This document shows, piece after piece, positions 7,595 through 16,085 of a stretch of 64,000 nucleotides of DNA. The DNA lies in assembly GCA_964389095.1 (NCBI GenBank), contig CAYMEB010000001.1, positions 34,666-98,665 on the forward strand. The letters run 5' to 3'. Made by a program: the position numbers and the translations under genes. This stretch comes from JABFRJ01 sp964389095. Lineage in GTDB: Bacteria > Pseudomonadota > Alphaproteobacteria > Rhizobiales > Hyphomicrobiaceae. Within the stretch, counting starts at the first letter, position 1. Each line of letters starts with the position of its first letter. The notes beneath the pieces are model-generated. The model was not told the DNA's origin, ran no database searches, and was given only the letters and a program-made list of their open reading frames with translations.

Positions 7595-9619
7595 TCATTC
7601 TCTGAGGGCCATTTCGCGGTGCTCTCCCGCCTTGACGTCGACGACGCTCTCGACGCGACGGTCCCGGGTTTCCGCGCGGATCGTGTAGCGGCCCTCCAGC
7701 AGAGTGACGTGCTGGCCGCTCTGCGACGTGCTCCACACCTGCCGGCCATTCGCGTCGCGGATGTCCCAGTAGGTCTGGGCACTGCTCGCGGCCAGCCTGA
7801 GTGTCCCAGCGCGGTGTTCGAAGCGCACGATCGCCGTCTGCCCCGCGGTAAGCTCGATCTCTCTGACGGCACGCGCGTTGCCGTTGCCATGCAGCGTCTC
7901 CACCCGATAGCGGCCCGCGTTGACGGCGATCACCGGATTTCGGGCATGCGCGAGCATCGGTCCTTCGCCGGGGGTGTCGACGCGCTCGACCCTGAAGATG
8001 ACCGCGTCGGCGGAAGCCGCCCCGGAGCCGACGAGCTCCGAGACCAGGGTCAGCGTCGCCGGGGCCAGGTCGAGCGTGCGTGCAACACTTTCTCCGGCTA
8101 CGACGGAGAGGTGTTCGCGCACTTCCAGGTGTCCCTGGCGGAGCTGCACGGTGTAGGTCCCCGGCGGCAGGTGGAATTGCGGCATGGCAGCGCCGGAGCG
8201 TGCGATCTCGCGCCGCCCCTGGGGCGCATCGGGGTCGTCTTCGAGGACGGACCAGATCTGTGGCGCGGCGCTCACCGCCGGATACTGGCGTGCCGCCGCC
8301 AGCGCGATGCTGCCGGGCAATTGCGGTGCATCCACGGTGATGATCGCACCCGGCGCGACGTCGATGGTGTGCTCGATGAAGCTGCGGTCCCGCTCGATCC
8401 GCAGCAGGTGCCGGCCGGAAGGCACCACGGCCTCGCCGCCGTCCAGCCGTCCTATGGCCGTCGGCCGCACTGCCGAACTCGCTTCGCTGGTGGACGCGGG
8501 CGGCCGCAGGGTGAGGAGGTAGCCGCCGTCGTCGCTGCCCGGCGCGAGCCGGGCGAGGCGCACGATGCCGCCGTTCCAAACCAGATCCGCGGGCGTGTGG
8601 CCCTTCTCGGCGACTGTGACGGACGTGCGCGCCTGGGCCAGACCGTCGCGCGCCTCCACGACGTACGTGCCGGCGGCGATGGGAAGCAGAATGTCCTGGC
8701 CGGTACCCGCAAACACGACTGCGCCGCCGTCGCCCTCGGCGCGGCTGATCGTCCAGCGCACCGGGCGGTTGATCGGCTGGCCGTTGGCGGCGAGCAGGAG
8801 CGCGAGGCGCATGGCCGGCGGTCCGCTGGTGGCCAGCGGCTGGCGCCCCGGGGTCTGAGCGGGCTGTGGGCGCTGAGGCTGGGGCGTGGCGACCTGGGGC
8901 GGCGTCGCGCGCTTCGGTTCTGCCACCAGCGGAGCCGGGACCTGGGCATTGCTCGCCAGACGCAGGGCCTCGCCGATCGCCGCCGACACCTGAGTCCCGC
9001 TCTGCGCGTCGAAATGGCGCCCGCCGGTCGATCGGGTCAGGCATTGCAGGCGCTGGGCTTCCTCTCCCTTGAGCCCGAGGCCGACGACGTGAACCGCCAC
9101 GCCCGGTGAACTCGTCGGCAAATCCGACAGCGCACCGCAGGGATCGGGAACGCAATTGTCGGGATCGTCATGCACGAGCACGATCGCCTTCGAGCCCGGC
9201 ATCGAGGAAAGTGCTCTCGCCGCAGTGCGCACCGCCAGGGTCAGCGGGCCGCGCCCCCGTGGATTGAGCTTGTCGAGAGGCTGATTGAGCCGATCCGGTG
9301 CGCCCTGCTCCGGGGGAACCAGGATCTGGGCGTCGTTGCAGTCCCCGGACCGTCGATGGCCGAACGAGGCCAAGCCCATCCGCGTGCCGGCAGGGAGTTG
9401 CCCGACCGTGGCCTTGACGGCATCCCGTGACTGAACGAGCTTCGTGAGCTTCTCCCCATCGAGCTTGCCCCACATCGAGCCGGAACCGTCGATGATCACG
9501 ATCACGTTGGCCGGTGCGGCGTCCTGAGCATCGGCAGCGACCGTCGCCAGCGCCAATGCGCAGCCGGCACCGCGGAGGGCGTGCAAGAAGCGCAGACGTC
9601 GTGAGGTCTTGGGGAACAT
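7595..9619 (-). CDS. Secreted VWA-domain protein with a long beta-rich C-terminal region
   Basis: 674 residues from the ATG at 9619, chosen because it puts the hydrophobic signal (about residues 12-30) right after a basic N-terminus; an ATG at 9676 is possible. A von Willebrand A domain (about 38-225) has the metal site DGSGSMWG plus downstream TRMGLASFG and SKAIVLVHDDPDNC. A Pro/Gln-rich linker follows (about 250-285), then some 390 residues that look like repeated small beta domains, with recurring patterns such as PAGTYVVEARDG, PPGTYTVQLRQG and LEGRYTIRAETRD. That suggests a periplasmic or surface adhesion or scaffold protein. The gene is divergent from the nitroreductase at 9720. Confidence 0.8.
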   Translation of the reverse strand: MFPKTSRRLRFLHALRGAGCALALATVAADAQDAAPANVIVIIDGSGSMWGKLDGEKLTKLVQSRDAVKATVGQLPAGTRMGLASFGHRRSGDCNDAQILVPPEQGAPDRLNQPLDKLNPRGRGPLTLAVRTAARALSSMPGSKAIVLVHDDPDNCVPDPCGALSDLPTSSPGVAVHVVGLGLKGEEAQRLQCLTRSTGGRHFDAQSGTQVSAAIGEALRLASNAQVPAPLVAEPKRATPPQVATPQPQRPQPAQTPGRQPLATSGPPAMRLALLLAANGQPINRPVRWTISRAEGDGGAVVFAGTGQDILLPIAAGTYVVEARDGLAQARTSVTVAEKGHTPADLVWNGGIVRLARLAPGSDDGGYLLTLRPPASTSEASSAVRPTAIGRLDGGEAVVPSGRHLLRIERDRSFIEHTIDVAPGAIITVDAPQLPGSIALAAARQYPAVSAAPQIWSVLEDDPDAPQGRREIARSGAAMPQFHLPPGTYTVQLRQGHLEVREHLSVVAGESVARTLDLAPATLTLVSELVGSGAASADAVIFRVERVDTPGEGPMLAHARNPVIAVNAGRYRVETLHGNGNARAVREIELTAGQTAIVRFEHRAGTLRLAASSAQTYWDIRDANGRQVWSTSQSGQHVTLLEGRYTIRAETRDRRVESVVDVKAGEHREMALRE

Positions 9620-9719
9620 GGATCCGTTGGGAGACGTTGCCGGGTAGACGCGTGGTATTGTAGCCGGAACGGACATGGTTTAGCGAGGCCGCTTCGTGGC
9701 CTGCGGAAAGAGTAACCTC

Positions 9720-10295
9720 ATGTCGACTGATCTCCTCGATCTGCTGCTGCGCCGGCGATCCGTGAAGCCCGCCCTGATGGTGGAGCCCGGCCCGGACGAG
9801 AGCCAGTTGCGCGCGATCCTGACCGCAGCCGCGCGGGTTCCGGACCATAAGAAGCTGGCACCGTGGCGGTTTATCGTTTTCTCGGGCGCGGCCCGTGCCA
9901 AATTCGGCGACGTGCTGGCCGCGACCTGCGCGGCGGAGGAGGCATCCCCCCCGTCCGAGGTTCGTCTCGAGACCGAGCGTGGCCGCTTCCTTCATGCGCC
10001 GGTCGTGGTCGGGGTCGTCAGCCGGGTCACGCCTGTCACGGGGGCCCCGGAATGGGAGCAGGTGCTCTCGTGCGGCGCCGCCTGCTTCAATCTCTGCCTG
10101 GCTGCGAACGCCCTCGGCTTCGCGACCAACTGGCTCACCGGCTGGTATTCCTATTCGCCCGGGGTCAGCGCTCATCTGAAGCTTGCGGCCAACGAGCGCA
10201 TCGCCGGGTTCATCTACATCGGGACCGCAACAGAGGTGCCCGCCGACCGTGAGCGGCCCGACCTTGCCGCAATCGTAAGCCGCTACGGCGAGTGA
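9720..10295 (+). CDS. Nitroreductase family protein (YdjA-like)
   Basis: 191 residues with the nitroreductase FMN fold: LLRRRSVKP at the N-terminus, AAARVPDHKKLAPWRFIVF for cofactor contact, SCGAACFNLCLAANALGFATNWLTGW in the centre and a GFIYIGTATE end. It likely reduces nitro or quinone compounds with NAD(P)H; the physiological substrate is unknown. The ATG at 9720 follows an AAGAG ribosome site. Eighteen bases after the stop begins a second flavin protein (10314), so the two are probably cotranscribed. Confidence 0.88.
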   Translation: MSTDLLDLLLRRRSVKPALMVEPGPDESQLRAILTAAARVPDHKKLAPWRFIVFSGAARAKFGDVLAATCAAEEASPPSEVRLETERGRFLHAPVVVGVVSRVTPVTGAPEWEQVLSCGAACFNLCLAANALGFATNWLTGWYSYSPGVSAHLKLAANERIAGFIYIGTATEVPADRERPDLAAIVSRYGE

Positions 10296-10313
10296 GAGAG
10301 ATCGGATCGCACC

Positions 10314-10979
10314 ATGTTCTACGATGCCATCGAGAACCGTCACGGCCTCAAGCACGACCCCTGGAAGTCGCTGATCGTCCCGCGCCCGATCGGCTGGATT
10401 TCCACCTGTTCGAAGGATGGTACCGCGAACCTCGCGCCCTATTCCTTCTTCAACGCCGTGGCGGACAGACCCCACTACGTGGTCATCGGCTCGGCCGGGG
10501 TGAAGGATACTGAGCGCAATATCGAGGAGCAGGGAGATTTCGTCTGCAACCTCGCCACCTACGATCTGCGCGAGCAGATGAACGCGACCTCGGCGGCGGT
10601 GCCGTATGGCGTGGACGAGTTCAAGCTCGGCAGCCTGACTGCGGTGAAGAGCGAAAAGGTGTCCGCGCCCCGCGTCAAGGAAGCTGCCGCCGCGTTCGAG
10701 TGCCGGCATCATCAGACGATCGCTTTGCCGGGAGCCGGCCGTTACCAGGGCAGCTACAATCTCATCATCGGCGTCGTCGTCGGTATCCACATCGACGATC
10801 GCTTCATTCGCGACGGTATCGTCGACACGGCCGCCATGCGCCCGATCGCGCGGCTGGGCTACATGGATTATGCGGTGGTTACGCCGGAGACCGTCTTCTC
10901 GTTGAATCGTCCGGAGGTCGACGAGAGCGGCAAGGTGGTTTCACTTTCCCCCAAGGCCTGGGACGGCAAGTATCGCTGA
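10314..10979 (+). CDS. Flavin reductase-like / FMN-binding split-barrel protein
   Basis: 221 residues with the flavin reductase-like domain: SLIVPRPIGWISTCSKDG, then NLAPYSFFNAVADRP, then KDTERNIEEQGDFVCNLA and ECRHHQTIALPG, ending RPIARLGYMDY. Family members bind FMN and either supply reduced flavin to oxygenases or act as oxidoreductases themselves. It follows the nitroreductase gene closely, which suggests a shared flavin-dependent detoxification role. It converges on glnE. Confidence 0.87.
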   Translation: MFYDAIENRHGLKHDPWKSLIVPRPIGWISTCSKDGTANLAPYSFFNAVADRPHYVVIGSAGVKDTERNIEEQGDFVCNLATYDLREQMNATSAAVPYGVDEFKLGSLTAVKSEKVSAPRVKEAAAAFECRHHQTIALPGAGRYQGSYNLIIGVVVGIHIDDRFIRDGIVDTAAMRPIARLGYMDYAVVTPETVFSLNRPEVDESGKVVSLSPKAWDGKYR

Positions 10980-10997
10980 CACGCCGCACGCGCCATC

Positions 10998-13943
10998 TCA
11001 CGCGACCAGCTGCGAAAACATCGAGGCGATCTCGGCCTGCGTGGCACGCAGGTCGGCGACGAGGCTTGCGAAATCGGGTGCGTTCCCCGCGCGGGCGAGC
11101 AGCAGCTTGAGTCCGTCGGGCGCGCGCTCCGGCTCGAACGGGCCATCGTAGCACAGACGAAGGATCTGCGTGAGGTTGTGCTGCAGACGGGTCGCCGCGA
11201 TCAGCCGATCCGCCGTGCCGGCATCGAGAATGCCGGCCCCGGCGAGCTTCGTGAATGCCCGCTCCGTGTTCTGGTCCAGCACTTCGCCGTGCGCGGCGGC
11301 GCTGACGAGCTGGAGATGCTGGGCGATGAACTCCATGTCGATGAGGCCGCCGCGCACCTGCTTGATGTCCCAGATGTCCTCGGTTCCCTTTTCGGCGGCG
11401 ATGCGCTCGCGCATCTCGCGCACATCGGCGGCGATCTTCGCGCGGTCACGCTGGCGGACGAGCGTGTCGCGGATCGCGGCTTCGAGCTTCATGCATAGCA
11501 TGCCCGCGCCGCAGACAACCCGCGCGCGGGTCAGCGCCATGTGTTCCCAGGTCCATGCGTCCTTGGTCTGGTATTCGACGAAGCTCGAGAACTGCGTCGC
11601 GACGGGACCTTTCTGGCCCGAAGGCCGAAGCCTCATGTCGACTTCGTAGAGCGAGCCTTCCGACGTCTGCGCGGTGAATGCCGAGATCAGCCGTTGGGTG
11701 AGCCGCGCGTAGTACTGGACAGGTGACAGCGGCTTGGGGCCATCTGACGACTGCGCATCGGCATCGAAGTCGTAGACCAGGATCAGGTCGAGATCCGACG
11801 CCGCGGTCATCTCGCGGCCGCCGAGCTTGCCCATCGCGATCACGGCGGCGGCGCCGCCCGGCACCTTGCCATGGGCTCGCTCCATCTCCGCAGTCACGCG
11901 CGCGAACATGGCTGAGATGATGATATCTGCGAGGGCGGCATAGGCCCCGCCGGCGCGTTCGGCGCTGATCGTGCCCGTGAGCACGCGCACGCCGATCAGG
12001 AAGGCTTGCTCGTGGGCCACGACGCGTGCGCGGTCGAGCGCGCTCTGGAAATCCTCCGCCTGGGCCAATTCCGCGTCGACGATGCCTTGCAGTTCTGACG
12101 GGCTCGCCAGTGTCCCGAAAAAGCCAGGGTCCAGGACGGCATCGAGAACGCGGCGCTGGCGCCCGAGCACGCGGGCGAGCCTCGGTGCCGTTCCCATGAT
12201 GGCCGCGACCAAATCGAGCAGGCCAGGGTGCTGTTTCAGCAGCGAGAACAGTTGAACGCCCGAGGGAAGAGCGGAGAGGAAGCGGTCGAAGCCCATGAAG
12301 GCCTGGTCGGGATCGCTGGTCTTGGCCAATGCGGTAATCAGCAGCGGTTGAACCTCGGTGAGCAGTTCCCGCGCGCGGGGCGTGCGGATCGCTGCATAGC
12401 GGCCGTGGTGCCAACCGCGCACGATGGCGATGACCTTGGAGGGTTCCGCAAACCCCATGTGAGCCAGCGCCTCGAGCGTCGCGGGATCGTCGGCCTCGCC
12501 GGCGAACACCATGTTCGCCCCGTCGCTGGTCAGGGCGGGGCTGGTTTCGAACAGCCGCGCATAGTGCCGCTGAACCGTCTGCAGCGTCAGCGTGAGCGCT
12601 CCCGCGAAATCCTCGAACGTCTCATAGCCGCAGAAGCGAGACAGTCGAAGCAGCGCTGCAGGCTCGTCCGGGAGCGTCTGCGTCTGCTCGTCGGCGATCA
12701 TCTGCAGGCGGTGCTCGACGATCCGCAGGACCCGATAGGCAGCCGACAGCTCCGAGGCGACTTCAGGAGCGATCCATTGGCGTTTCGCCAGGCGCTGCAG
12801 TGCCGTCAGCGTGTCGGCCACGCGCAGGTCGGTCTGCCGCCCGCCGGCGATGAGTTGCTGTGTCTGGGCGAAGAACTCGATTTCGCGAATGCCGCCGCGG
12901 CCGAGCTTGATGTTGTGTCCGGCCACGGCGATGGCGCCGAAGCCCTTGGCGGCATGGATCTGCCGCTTCATGGCATGGATATCGGCGATCGCGGCGAAGT
13001 CGAGGTACTTGCGCCAGATGAATGGCGCCAGATCCGAGACCAGAGCCGCGCCGGCCTCGAAGTCGCCTGCGATCGGACGCGCCTTGATCAGGGCCGCTCG
13101 CTCCCAGTTCTGGCCGAAGCTTTCGTAGTACTGAAGCGCGGCATCGGCGGAGATTGCGATCGGCGTCGCGCCGGGATCGGGTCGCAGTCTGAGGTCCGTG
13201 CGGAAGACGTAGCCGTCTTCTGTGCGCTCCTGCATCAGGCGCACGAGTTCGCGGGTCAGCCGCACGAAAAACGTCTGGGGTTCGTGGCGATCGGAGAGCC
13301 GGACGCGGGCCATTTCGTAGAAGACGATCAGATCGATGTCGGAAGAGTAGTTGAGTTCGAAGGCGCCGTGCTTGCCCATGGCGAGAACGACATAGCCGGA
13401 GCGGGTCTCCGGGTCCGGCTGGTCGTCGAGCCAGTCGCCCCTGCGGACGGCCTCGCGAAACAGGTAGCGCACGGCCGCAGCGGCGGTGGCGTCCGCCGTT
13501 TCTGCAAGTACCTTGGTCACGTGCATGACCTGCCAGACGCCGCCGAGATCGCAAAGGGCTGCGAGCAAAGCGATATCGGCCTTGTGATGACGCAGCGCGC
13601 GCGCGATCTGGGCCGACGTCTGCGCCGCATCGCAGGCATCGCGCATACGTGCCGTCAGCGCGGCGACGTGCGCATCGGGCGCGGCGGCCAGCATCTCGAT
13701 CAAGGCTTGCGGACGGCGGCGGATCAGGGCCGACAGATAGGGCGACGCGCCCTGAACCCCGTCGAGCAGCGCGCGAACGCGCGTAGATGCAAGTATGCGT
13801 TCGGCGGTCTCCCGGTGTGGATCGGGCAGGTTCTCGACGTTTGCGGCGAGATCCTCGCGTTCGCGCTGCACCTGCTCGCGATCGTAAACGAGCGGGGCGC
13901 TCACGATGCGATCGGCCAGGGAAGACCCGGGTTTGTCGCTCAT
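10998..13943 (-). CDS. glnE: Bifunctional glutamine synthetase adenylyltransferase/deadenylylase
   Basis: A full-length 981-residue GlnE. The N-terminal nucleotidyltransferase motif is GKHGAFELNYSSDIDL (about residues 189-205), with KLGRGGIREIEFF near 350; the C-terminal copy is GKLGGREMTAASDLDLILV (about 710-730), followed by the DMRLRPSGQKGP segment. The two halves remove and add AMP on glutamine synthetase under PII control, setting ammonium assimilation. The ATG overlaps the stop of the upstream kinase (ATGA), so the gene is the last of a degP-regulator-kinase-glnE run. The ntrBC genes 11 kb away act in the same pathway. Confidence 0.97.
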   Translation of the reverse strand: MSDKPGSSLADRIVSAPLVYDREQVQREREDLAANVENLPDPHRETAERILASTRVRALLDGVQGASPYLSALIRRRPQALIEMLAAAPDAHVAALTARMRDACDAAQTSAQIARALRHHKADIALLAALCDLGGVWQVMHVTKVLAETADATAAAAVRYLFREAVRRGDWLDDQPDPETRSGYVVLAMGKHGAFELNYSSDIDLIVFYEMARVRLSDRHEPQTFFVRLTRELVRLMQERTEDGYVFRTDLRLRPDPGATPIAISADAALQYYESFGQNWERAALIKARPIAGDFEAGAALVSDLAPFIWRKYLDFAAIADIHAMKRQIHAAKGFGAIAVAGHNIKLGRGGIREIEFFAQTQQLIAGGRQTDLRVADTLTALQRLAKRQWIAPEVASELSAAYRVLRIVEHRLQMIADEQTQTLPDEPAALLRLSRFCGYETFEDFAGALTLTLQTVQRHYARLFETSPALTSDGANMVFAGEADDPATLEALAHMGFAEPSKVIAIVRGWHHGRYAAIRTPRARELLTEVQPLLITALAKTSDPDQAFMGFDRFLSALPSGVQLFSLLKQHPGLLDLVAAIMGTAPRLARVLGRQRRVLDAVLDPGFFGTLASPSELQGIVDAELAQAEDFQSALDRARVVAHEQAFLIGVRVLTGTISAERAGGAYAALADIIISAMFARVTAEMERAHGKVPGGAAAVIAMGKLGGREMTAASDLDLILVYDFDADAQSSDGPKPLSPVQYYARLTQRLISAFTAQTSEGSLYEVDMRLRPSGQKGPVATQFSSFVEYQTKDAWTWEHMALTRARVVCGAGMLCMKLEAAIRDTLVRQRDRAKIAADVREMRERIAAEKGTEDIWDIKQVRGGLIDMEFIAQHLQLVSAAAHGEVLDQNTERAFTKLAGAGILDAGTADRLIAATRLQHNLTQILRLCYDGPFEPERAPDGLKLLLARAGNAPDFASLVADLRATQAEIASMFSQLVA

Positions 13944-15331
13944 GTCGCGATCGTGCCTTCTGTCGCGGGGGGCATGGCGAGGATCACCATAAGCCCGGGC
14001 TCGTTGGACGCGAGTCTGATCGTGCCTCCGTGAAGTCTCATGACGGCGGCGACGAGGGAAAGCCCCAGGCCGGTTCCGGGCTGTGTCCGGCTCTTGTCCA
14101 GGCGTACGAAGCGCTCGAGCGCGCGGTCACGATCCTGTGGTGCGATTCCCGGTCCGCGATCGCCGATACGGATCTCCACGCGATCGCTCGACCGCGCGAG
14201 CGTGACCCTCACGGCGCCGATGGGGCCTGCCTCGGTGCTGTCGCGTGCGGAATACTTGATCGCGTTGTCGAGAAGATTGAAAACCGCCTGGCCCAGCAGT
14301 TCACGGTTCGCACGGACCATGCAGCCCTCGGCGATGTCGGCTTCGATCGAGAGGCCCGCTTCCTCCGCCACCGGCTGATACAGCTCTATGGCGTCGTGCA
14401 GGATGGTGGCCGGATCGACGGACTGCAACGTCTCTGAGACGGCGCCTGATTCAACCCGCGCGATCAGCAGCAATGCATTGAATGTCTTGATCAGCGCGTC
14501 CGCTTCCTCGAGCGTCTTCTCCAGGCTTTCGCGGCGCTCCTGCGTGCTCGCGCTCTCGCGCAAAGCCGCCTCGGCGCGATTGCGCAAACGCGTCAGAGGT
14601 GTGCGCAGGTCGTGGGCGATGTTGTCGGCCATTTCGGTCAGCGAGCGCAGCAACTGCTCAATGCGCGCAAGCATCGCATTGAGGCTTTCCGCCAGGCGGT
14701 CGAGCTCGTCGCCGGTCCCGCTGGTGGTGATGCGCTCGGAGAGCTTGCCGGCCATGATTCTCCGGCTGGTCGCGGCCATGGCATCCAGCCGGGTAACGTA
14801 CCAGCGGCGCGCGATCATTCCTCCTGCGATGGCGAGGAGGGCCATGGCGGCGGTCCCGGCGAGGGCCGTGGCGCGAATGGTTTCGGCGAGGCGCCGTTGG
14901 TCGTCGATGTCGCGGGCGACCATAAGCTGGGCGCCGTCGATGATCGTGATCGTGACGCCGAGCCCGAGGATGTCGCGCCCGCCGGGTGATGTCCGGTAGC
15001 GGAACAGGCCCGACGTCTGCCCCGAAGGAATGGGCCAGCTCTCGAGATTTCCGGCCAACGAGCGTCCCTGACCGTCGCGCAGGCCATAGATTCCGAAGGT
15101 GTCCCGTCTGCTGCGCTCTGCAACCGCCGCCGCGAGGAGGCCGAGTCCGCCGGCGTCGAACACCCGGCGCAGCTCCACCAGTTCGTCCTCGAGCGAGGCG
15201 ATCGTACGCGCCGTCAGTACGCGGTTCGCCTGCCAGCCGATCACGAACGAGATCGCGAGCGCCGCCAGGGCGAAGACGGCGCTCGCCGACAGGACAAGTC
15301 GCAGCGGCAGGGAGCGGAGGGCCTCAGGCAC
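13940..15331 (-). CDS. Sensor histidine kinase (OmpR-partner type)
   Basis: 463 residues: TM1 (about 11-33), a periplasmic loop of about 120 residues, TM2 (about 154-174), HAMP, a HisKA box with His240 in IAHDLRTPLTRLR, then the ATPase N box LLDNAIKYS, G1 GDRGPGIAP and G2 GTGLGLSLVAAV. It autophosphorylates and signals to the regulator encoded immediately before it (8-base overlap). Start is a GTG at 15331. The degP gene upstream suggests that the sensed signal is envelope damage, which is an inference from context. Confidence 0.93.
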   Translation of the reverse strand: MPEALRSLPLRLVLSASAVFALAALAISFVIGWQANRVLTARTIASLEDELVELRRVFDAGGLGLLAAAVAERSRRDTFGIYGLRDGQGRSLAGNLESWPIPSGQTSGLFRYRTSPGGRDILGLGVTITIIDGAQLMVARDIDDQRRLAETIRATALAGTAAMALLAIAGGMIARRWYVTRLDAMAATSRRIMAGKLSERITTSGTGDELDRLAESLNAMLARIEQLLRSLTEMADNIAHDLRTPLTRLRNRAEAALRESASTQERRESLEKTLEEADALIKTFNALLLIARVESGAVSETLQSVDPATILHDAIELYQPVAEEAGLSIEADIAEGCMVRANRELLGQAVFNLLDNAIKYSARDSTEAGPIGAVRVTLARSSDRVEIRIGDRGPGIAPQDRDRALERFVRLDKSRTQPGTGLGLSLVAAVMRLHGGTIRLASNEPGLMVILAMPPATEGTIAT

Positions 15332-16004
15332 CGGCGGCTCGGATCATGTAGCCGGCGCCGCGCACCGTCTGGAGCATCGGCTCGCCGAAGCTCTTGTCGA
15401 TCTTCGCACGCAGGCGCGAGATATGAACGTCGATGACGTTGGTCTGCGGGTCGAAATGGTAGTCCCAGACGTTCTCGAGCAACATGGTGCGGGTGACCAC
15501 CTGCCCGGCATTGCGCATCAGATACTCGAGCAGCCGGAACTCGCGCGGTTGCAGTGCGATCGCTTCGCCGCCGCGTGTCACCTTGTGCGAAAGGCGATCC
15601 AGGACCAGATCGCCGACCACATAGCGGGTGGCTTGCTCCTCCGGCGCGAGGCGGCGGGTGAGCGCTTCGATGCGGGCCAGAAGCTCGCTGTAGGCGTAGG
15701 GTTTGACGAGGTAGTCATCGCCTCCGGCCTTGAGACCCTTGACCCGGTCGTCGACGGCGCCGAGCGCAGACAGGATCATGACGGGCGTGCGGTTCCCCGA
15801 GGCGCGCAGGGACTCGATCACCGTCAGGCCGTCGAGCCGCGGCAGCATGCGGTCAACGACGAGGACGTCATAGGTGCCGTCGCGAGCCATCGCCAATCCG
15901 CTCTCGCCGTCGTGGGCCGCATCCGCGACATGGCCGCTCTCGCGCAGGGAGCGCTGCAGGAAATTTGCAGTATCTGCGTCGTCCTCGATCACAAGGATGC
16001 GCAT
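15324..16004 (-). CDS. OmpR/PhoB-family response regulator
   Basis: 226 residues. The receiver has VIEDDAD, phospho-acceptor D51 (VVDRMLPRLDG) and Lys in YLVKPYAYSE; the C-terminal winged helix carries LQPREFRLLEYLMRNAGQVVTR and DVHISRLRAKID. It binds DNA as a phosphorylated dimer. Its kinase overlaps its 3' end. Upstream on the same strand lies degP, separated by a strong hairpin at 16029-16056, so the pair may be expressed at a different level from the protease. Confidence 0.94.
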   Translation of the reverse strand: MRILVIEDDADTANFLQRSLRESGHVADAAHDGESGLAMARDGTYDVLVVDRMLPRLDGLTVIESLRASGNRTPVMILSALGAVDDRVKGLKAGGDDYLVKPYAYSELLARIEALTRRLAPEEQATRYVVGDLVLDRLSHKVTRGGEAIALQPREFRLLEYLMRNAGQVVTRTMLLENVWDYHFDPQTNVIDVHISRLRAKIDKSFGEPMLQTVRGAGYMIRAAGA

Positions 16005-16028
16005 GGCACCGATCCGTTCGGCTGCGAA

Positions 16029-16056
16029 GGGGACCGGCGGTATTCCGCCGGTCCCC
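16029..16056 (-). terminator. Intercistronic hairpin between degP and the regulator gene
   Basis: A perfect 12-bp stem (GGGGACCGGCGG and its complement) closed by a 4-base loop lies in the 81-base gap between degP and the response regulator. No T tract follows in the leftward direction, so a partial terminator, attenuator or RNA-processing/stability element is more likely than a full stop. Confidence 0.55.
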
Positions 16057-16085
16057 GACCATTGACAGTGCTGCGAGGCGAGCGC

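Noticed and set aside
7163..9109. A 648-residue rightward frame opposite the VWA gene
   Set aside because: The leftward frame has signal peptide and VWA metal site; this one has none.
12228..14033. A 601-residue rightward frame opposite glnE
   Set aside because: glnE is full length with both catalytic motifs; the opposite frame has no family signature.
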